From positions 372,001-436,000 of the forward strand of contig NZ_JAKZHU010000001.1 of the NCBI RefSeq assembly GCF_022568795.1: a DNA stretch of 64,000 nt, read 5' to 3'. The stretch is from Arsenicicoccus dermatophilus. GTDB lineage: Bacteria; Actinomycetota; Actinomycetes; Actinomycetales; Dermatophilaceae. Positions 62,700 through 64,000 of the stretch are shown here, one piece after another. Position numbers and translations under genes: made by a program. Numbering within the stretch: the stretch's first letter is position 1; each line of letters opens with the position of its first letter. Under the pieces are notes generated by a model. The model was not told the DNA's origin, did no database searches, and saw only the letters and a program-made list of their open reading frames with translations.

Positions 62700-64000
62700 C
62701 GCGCGCGGGGTCGGCGGCACCCACCCGGGTGGCCTGCTGGCGGCCGCTTCCTTCGCGGTGCTGCTGGCGGCCGCCGACACCTATGTCGTGGTCCTCGCCC
62801 TGCCCGACATGATGGCCGGGGTCGGTCTCGGCATCGACGCGATGCAGCGGGCGACCCCCATCATCAGCGGCTTCCTGCTCGGCTACGTCGCCGTGCTGCC
62901 CCTCGTCGGGCGGCTCGCCGACCTCGTCGACCGGGCCCGCGTCCTGCGGGCGCTGCTCGTGGTCTTCCTCGTCGGGTCGGTGGTGACCGCGCTCGCGACC
63001 GAGCTGCCGGTCCTCGTGGGTGGCCGGGTCCTGCAGGGTCTCGGCGGCGGCGGCCTGGTGCCGGCCACGCTGGCGCTCGTCGCGGACGGCTGGCCCCCCG
63101 CCCGGCGCGGGGTGCCGCTCGGCGTGGTCGGCGCGGTGCAGGAGCTCGGCTCCGTGGTGGGGCCGCTCCTCGGCGCAGCCGTGCTCGCGGTCGGCACCTG
63201 GCGAGACGTGTTCTGGCTCAACGCAGCCCTGGCCGCGGCGCTGTGGTGCGCGGTGGCCGCGCTGAGCCGTCCGGGCCCCGCGGCGCGGTCCGTCGCCCTG
63301 GACGGGCCGGCCCCTGCGCGGGCGACCCCGGGTGCCTCGTCCCCACGTCGTGGTGGTCGGGCGCTTCCTGCCGGCATACGGCAGCTGGTCCTCGGGATCG
63401 CCCTGTCCGCCCTGCTCCTGGCGCTGTGGGCGCCGGAGGTCCTGGTCACCCACCTCACCTGGGGGTGGGGCTACCTGCCGCTCGGGTCCCGGGCTCGTCT
63501 CGCCACCCCGCTCGGCGCCGGAGCCGCGGTCCTGCTCCTGGTCTGGCTGGGCCTGTCCTGGCGCGGCTGGGCCCCGGTGCTGAGCCAGGTCGACCTGCTC
63601 GCGGCGCTGCTGGTCGCGGGCGCGCTGGGCTGCCTGGTGCTGACCTTCGCGACCGCCGACCCAGCCGTGCAGGTCGTCGGCCCGCAGGGCCTGTGGCTGC
63701 TGCCGCTGGGCGCGCTGTGCACCGCGGGGTGGGCGCTCCGGCACCGCACCGCCGTGGTGCCGCTGGTGCCCCGCGGCCTGCTGCGTCGGGACGCGGCGAC
63801 GGCCCTGGTGGTGTCCCTGCTGGTGGGCGCGGCCCTCGCCGCGGTGGTCGTCGACGTGCCCGTGCTCGCCCGCCTCACCGTCGCCGGCACCCAGGCCGCG
63901 GCGGCGATGGTGCTGCTGCGGTTCCTGGTGGCGCTGCCCGCCGGGGCCCTGCTCGGCGGTTTGCTCCTGCGGCGCGTCGGACCCTCCTGGGTGTCGGCCG
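62689..64000 (+). CDS. P55-like MFS exporter (cut by window edge)
   Basis: About 437 codons are visible of a 14-helix drug:H+ antiporter-type MFS protein. Helix 1 ends ADTYVVVLALPDMM, followed by the loop GRLADLVDRARVLRALLVVF and motif C region VGAVQELGSVVGPLLGA. The GTG at 62689 overlaps the lipoprotein gene by 11 bases, so translation is coupled. The lipoprotein-MFS pair matches the mycobacterial lprG-p55 operon, which moves lipids to the outer surface. The C terminus is outside the window. Confidence 0.83.
   Translation, partial: MPPDARGVGGTHPGGLLAAASFAVLLAAADTYVVVLALPDMMAGVGLGIDAMQRATPIISGFLLGYVAVLPLVGRLADLVDRARVLRALLVVFLVGSVVTALATELPVLVGGRVLQGLGGGGLVPATLALVADGWPPARRGVPLGVVGAVQELGSVVGPLLGAAVLAVGTWRDVFWLNAALAAALWCAVAALSRPGPAARSVALDGPAPARATPGASSPRRGGRALPAGIRQLVLGIALSALLLALWAPEVLVTHLTWGWGYLPLGSRARLATPLGAGAAVLLLVWLGLSWRGWAPVLSQVDLLAALLVAGALGCLVLTFATADPAVQVVGPQGLWLLPLGALCTAGWALRHRTAVVPLVPRGLLRRDAATALVVSLLVGAALAAVVVDVPVLARLTVAGTQAAAAMVLLRFLVALPAGALLGGLLLRRVGPSWVSA

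Overview
The window is about 72% GC chromosomal DNA of an actinobacterium. HspR/HAIR heat-shock control, an LprG/P55-type lipoprotein-exporter pair, DUF3349, DUF3817 and DUF4334 proteins, GTG starts and leaderless-looking genes all fit. The overall style suggests Micrococcales (Dermacoccaceae/Intrasporangiaceae-like), but the family assignment is inference. I see no rRNA, tRNA, CRISPR array or replication origin.

Layout. 1-7000: the 5' end of a neutral ceramidase, DUF4334 and Nudix genes, a secreted internally duplicated protein, a TetR repressor divergent from a YhgE/Pip-like membrane protein, terC behind a yybP-ykoY-type riboswitch, and a fructosamine kinase. 7100-10256: sulfur locus 1, with a CstR-like repressor, a zinc-ribbon protein, a stub of a persulfide dioxygenase, a TauE exporter and CoA-disulfide reductase-rhodanese. 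10398-18570: mostly single genes (DUF3817, M23 peptidase, SDR, ankyrin, phosphoesterase, pentapeptide protein, DUF2087, TauE) and a convergent histidine kinase/response regulator pair. 18650-23750: a decayed DUF1345 gene, a thioester-domain surface protein facing a sortase-like lipoprotein across three strong hairpins, a DUF305 lipoprotein, an IS481-family element and an Imm51 gene. 24000-40260: HspR regulon (dnaK-grpE-dnaJ-hspR, then clpB 10 kb away), with a VWA protein, nitrilase, macro-domain protein, PHP phosphoesterase, cardiolipin synthase, DUF3349 pair and Pit transporter between. 40500-46883: a tightly overlapping peptide/nickel-type ABC importer plus MFS exporter operon behind a metal-box-like operator. 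46974-50632: bioA-bioD and an amino-acid permease. 51250-55990: a nest of insertion sequences (IS30 inside IS3, next to ISAs1, another IS3-like and IS5-like remnants). 56054-58837: sulfur locus 2 (persulfide dioxygenase-rhodanese and sulfide:quinone oxidoreductase, divergent). 58933-61938: thiM-thiE-thiD-tenA under a TPP riboswitch, with an amber codon in thiD. 62004-64000: the LprG-like lipoprotein and P55-like exporter, cut by the window edge.

How parts work together. Both sulfur loci carry the same ATACCCC...GGGGTAT palindrome (three copies), so one CstR-like repressor probably controls sulfide oxidation (SQR), persulfide oxidation (MBL-rhodanese), persulfide reduction (CoADR-rhodanese) and sulfite export (TauE). 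Locus 1 has lost its own dioxygenase except for a 47-codon stub, and locus 2, beside the IS cluster, supplies an intact one. HspR probably controls the DnaK operon and clpB through matching HAIR sites. The ABC/MFS operon resembles the transport half of a staphylopine-like metallophore system without synthesis genes nearby.
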